The notes under the pieces: model-generated | Seen by the model: only the letters and a program-made list of their open reading frames with translations | What the model was told of the DNA's origin: nothing | Databases searched by the model: none | Part shown: positions 62,129-64,000 of the stretch, piece by piece | How positions within the stretch are numbered: the first letter of the stretch is position 1 | How the letters are laid out: each line of letters opens with the position of its first letter | Assembly: GCA_947495985.1 (NCBI GenBank) | Contig: CANMBD010000001.1 | Coordinates: 1,674,001-1,738,000, forward strand | Length of the DNA stretch: 64,000 nt | DNA from: an uncultured Sphingomonadaceae bacterium | GTDB lineage: Bacteria > Pseudomonadota > Alphaproteobacteria > Sphingomonadales > Sphingomonadaceae | Reading direction: 5' to 3' | Program-made: the position numbers and the translations under genes

Positions 62129-62896
62129 TTAACTGTTATGGCGAGCCGGCAGCCCTGCAGCACGCAGCGCATTATGCGCTTCGCATATACTGTGCTGTCC
62201 AAAATGGAAAATCGAGGCCGCAAGCACGGCATTGGCCCCGCCCTTGATCACGCCTTCGACCATATGATCCAGATTTCCGACCCCGCCGCTAGCCACCACC
62301 GGAATGGACACGGCATCGGCAATGGCCCTGGTTAGAGACAGATCATAGCCATCACGTGTGCCATCACGATCCATGGAGGTGACGAGCAACTCCCCTGCCC
62401 CCAGCTCCGCCATGCGCACGGCGTGTTCCAGGGCGTCGATGCCGGTTGGCGTACGCCCGCCATGGGTGAAGATTTCCCAGCGTCCTTCGTCAACCTGCCG
62501 CGCGTCTATTGAGGCCACCATGCACTGGCTTCCGAAACGGCCCGCGATGTCGCTGACCACTTCGGGCCGCGAAACGGCCGCGCTGTTTACCGCAACCTTG
62601 TCGGCCCCGGCCATGAGCAGCGCACGGGCATCATCCGCCGTTCTTACACCGCCCCCCACTGTGACAGGCATGAAACAGACTTCGGCGGTCCGCCGCACCA
62701 CATCGATAATTGTATCACGATTTTCATGGCTTGCGCCGATATCGAGAAAGCAAAGCTCATCCGCACCCGCGGCGTCATAGGCCCGCGCCTGCTCCACCGG
62801 ATCACCAGCATCTTTCAGGTCGACAAAATTGACGCCCTTGACGACGCGGCCATCGGCAACGTCGAGACAGGGTATGACGCGGATACGGACGGTCAT
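62129..62896 (-). CDS. hisF: imidazole glycerol phosphate synthase, cyclase subunit
   Basis: 255-residue TIM barrel with catalytic Asp12 ([12 protein letters not shown]) and Asp131 (SIDARQ), and phosphate-binding GGGVRT and ASGGVG. Works with HisH to form imidazole glycerol phosphate and AICAR. 2 bp after hisA. Confidence 0.96.
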   Translation of the reverse strand: MTVRIRVIPCLDVADGRVVKGVNFVDLKDAGDPVEQARAYDAAGADELCFLDIGASHENRDTIIDVVRRTAEVCFMPVTVGGGVRTADDARALLMAGADKVAVNSAAVSRPEVVSDIAGRFGSQCMVASIDARQVDEGRWEIFTHGGRTPTGIDALEHAVRMAELGAGELLVTSMDRDGTRDGYDLSLTRAIADAVSIPVVASGGVGNLDHMVEGVIKGGANAVLAASIFHFGQHSICEAHNALRAAGLPARHNS

Positions 62897-62898
62897 GT

Positions 62899-63624
62899 CT
62901 ATCGGTTCGCCATAGCAATGGCCGTCGCAAGATCCAGCCGCCCGTCGTAGAGCGCCCGGCCGGTAATCACGCCCTCAATACCATCCTGTGTAAACTGGCT
63001 GAGCATGTGAACATCATCGAGACCCTTTACCCCGCCGCTGGCGATTACGGGAATATCGACTGAGCGCGCCAAATCGACAGTCGCTTCAATATTGCATCCC
63101 GTCAGCATACCATCGCGGCCCACATCCGTGAACAAAAGAGACGCGACACCGGCGTCTTCAAAGCGCCGCGCCATATCTCTTACGCTGACTTCCGACACAT
63201 CGGCCCAGCCTTCCGTGGCCACCATGCCGTCCCGTGCATCCACAGCAACCACGATGCCGCCTTCATATTCCTTCGCCATATCGCGCACAAATTCCGGGTC
63301 TTTCAGCGCCGCCGTGCCAATGACCAACCGCGCCACACCCAGTTCGAACCAACGCTCAACGGTTTCCCGATTTCTGATCCCGCCGCCCAGTTGCACATAG
63401 CCGGGGAAGCTGCCGACAATCGCCTCAACCGCCTCGGCGTTACGCGGGGAACCGGCAAAGGCCCCGTCGAGGTCGACAACATGAATATGCCCGGCTCCTG
63501 CCTTTGCGAACAGACCCGCCTGTTCCGCGGGATTGTCACCGTAGACGGTGGCGCGATCCATATCACCTTCGGCCAGGCGCACGACTTCGCCGGATTTCAA
63601 GTCAATGGCAGGAAAAACAATCAT
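62899..63624 (-). CDS. hisA: phosphoribosylformimino-AICAR phosphate isomerase
   Basis: 241 residues from ATG 63624 with GGAG 8 bp upstream (a GTG at 63633 is in frame). TIM barrel with Asp8 (PAIDLKSG) and the second acid in the C-terminal half (FTDVGRDG). Overlaps the hisH stop by ATGA. Confidence 0.95.
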   Translation of the reverse strand: MIVFPAIDLKSGEVVRLAEGDMDRATVYGDNPAEQAGLFAKAGAGHIHVVDLDGAFAGSPRNAEAVEAIVGSFPGYVQLGGGIRNRETVERWFELGVARLVIGTAALKDPEFVRDMAKEYEGGIVVAVDARDGMVATEGWADVSEVSVRDMARRFEDAGVASLLFTDVGRDGMLTGCNIEATVDLARSVDIPVIASGGVKGLDDVHMLSQFTQDGIEGVITGRALYDGRLDLATAIAMANR

Positions 63625-64000
63625 GGTTTCCACTCCAAAAAGCGTTTCAGGAAGGCCAGTCCATAGGCCTGGCTTTTTTCCGGATGAAATTGCACACCGA
63701 CAATATTGTCGCGGCCTATGGCTGAAACCAGCGTTCTGCCATGAAACGTCGTTGCGAAAATGTCGGCCGCGTCAGCCGCGTCAAAATGGTAGCCGTGAAG
63801 ATAGTAAGCCTCTCCGGCTTCCAATAAATCATGACCCGCTGTCGGGGTCACATCATTCCAGCCCATATGCGGAATTTTGATGTCCGCAGAAGGCGCTTCG
63901 ATCGCGTGCACAGTACCGCCGATCCAGCCGAGCCCCTGATGTTCGCCAAATTCTATACCCTTGTCGGCGAGCAATTGCATGCCGACACAGATACCGAGAA
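63621..64000 (-). CDS. hisH: imidazole glycerol phosphate synthase, glutaminase subunit, 5' end outside window
   Basis: The open frame runs past the window edge. Visible: the nucleophile Cys in LGICVGMQLL at the edge, and the His-Glu pair in GVQFHPEKSQ. Class I glutaminase that feeds ammonia to HisF. The missing part is the N-terminal ~75 residues. Confidence 0.94.
   Translation of the reverse strand, partial: LGICVGMQLLADKGIEFGEHQGLGWIGGTVHAIEAPSADIKIPHMGWNDVTPTAGHDLLEAGEAYYLHGYHFDAADAADIFATTFHGRTLVSAIGRDNIVGVQFHPEKSQAYGLAFLKRFLEWKP

Overview
The window reads as a chromosomal segment of an alphaproteobacterium of the order Sphingomonadales. The moderate GC, the TonB receptor, the PEP-CTERM proteins, a YacG/HIT/his block and short dispersed intergenic repeats resemble marine Sphingorhabdus or Parasphingorhabdus; that genus-level guess is inference. 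About 56 kb is accessory, mostly catabolic and regulatory. The last 6 kb, after a tRNA-Phe gene, is core: yacG, a sodium symporter, a HIT protein, hisE, two PEP-CTERM proteins, hisF, hisA and hisH.

Layout. 1-3.0 kb: ABC exporter (ATPase plus a large permease cut by the window edge). 3.3-10.1 kb: seven-gene minus-strand operon (cupin dioxygenase, flavin oxidase, membrane protein, dimethylformamidase-like protein, SnoaL, saccharopine-dehydrogenase-like, PhyH) with a divergent AraC regulator. 11.5-15.7 kb: sterol-desaturase-like hydroxylase, DUF1254 and acyl-CoA dehydrogenase with a divergent Crp-like regulator. 15.9-37 kb: a scattered set of two sulfatases, a lipoprotein formylglycine-generating enzyme, acyl-CoA synthetase, glutathione transferases, metallo-hydrolase, two haloalkane-dehalogenase-like hydrolases, a DsbA-fold protein and a TonB receptor. 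Most of these transcription units carry a shared 17-bp palindrome, TGRCAY-N5-RTGYCA, just upstream. I read this as one unrecognised regulon for taking up and breaking down a sulfated or halogenated organic compound, possibly controlled by the TetR protein at 29770-30393.

37-43.2 kb: a second PhyH oxygenase, then a TetR-controlled DevC/DevA/HlyD/NodT efflux system. 43.6-48.1 kb: a membrane-embedded LytTR regulator divergent from a secreted S33-type peptidase, then a diguanylate cyclase. 48.5-53.3 kb: a second TetR regulon (SnoaL, GFA, GST, alpha/beta hydrolase, SRPBCC, GNAT) marked by four 18-bp palindromes ACMTTGA-N4-TCAAKGT. Its last two genes are each broken by a single-base frameshift. 53.4-57.8 kb: hydrolase, thioesterase, LysR and a large serine recombinase next to tRNA-Phe, which probably marks the edge of the variable region.

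Two kinds of repeat recur. One is a dispersed intergenic family built on GTCCGCTTT and AAAGCGGAC blocks. The other is the long serine/threonine/glycine repeat inside the PEP-CTERM protein. No CRISPR array, rRNA or complete insertion sequence was seen. All positions and motifs were read by eye; family names rest on motif recognition, not on a search.
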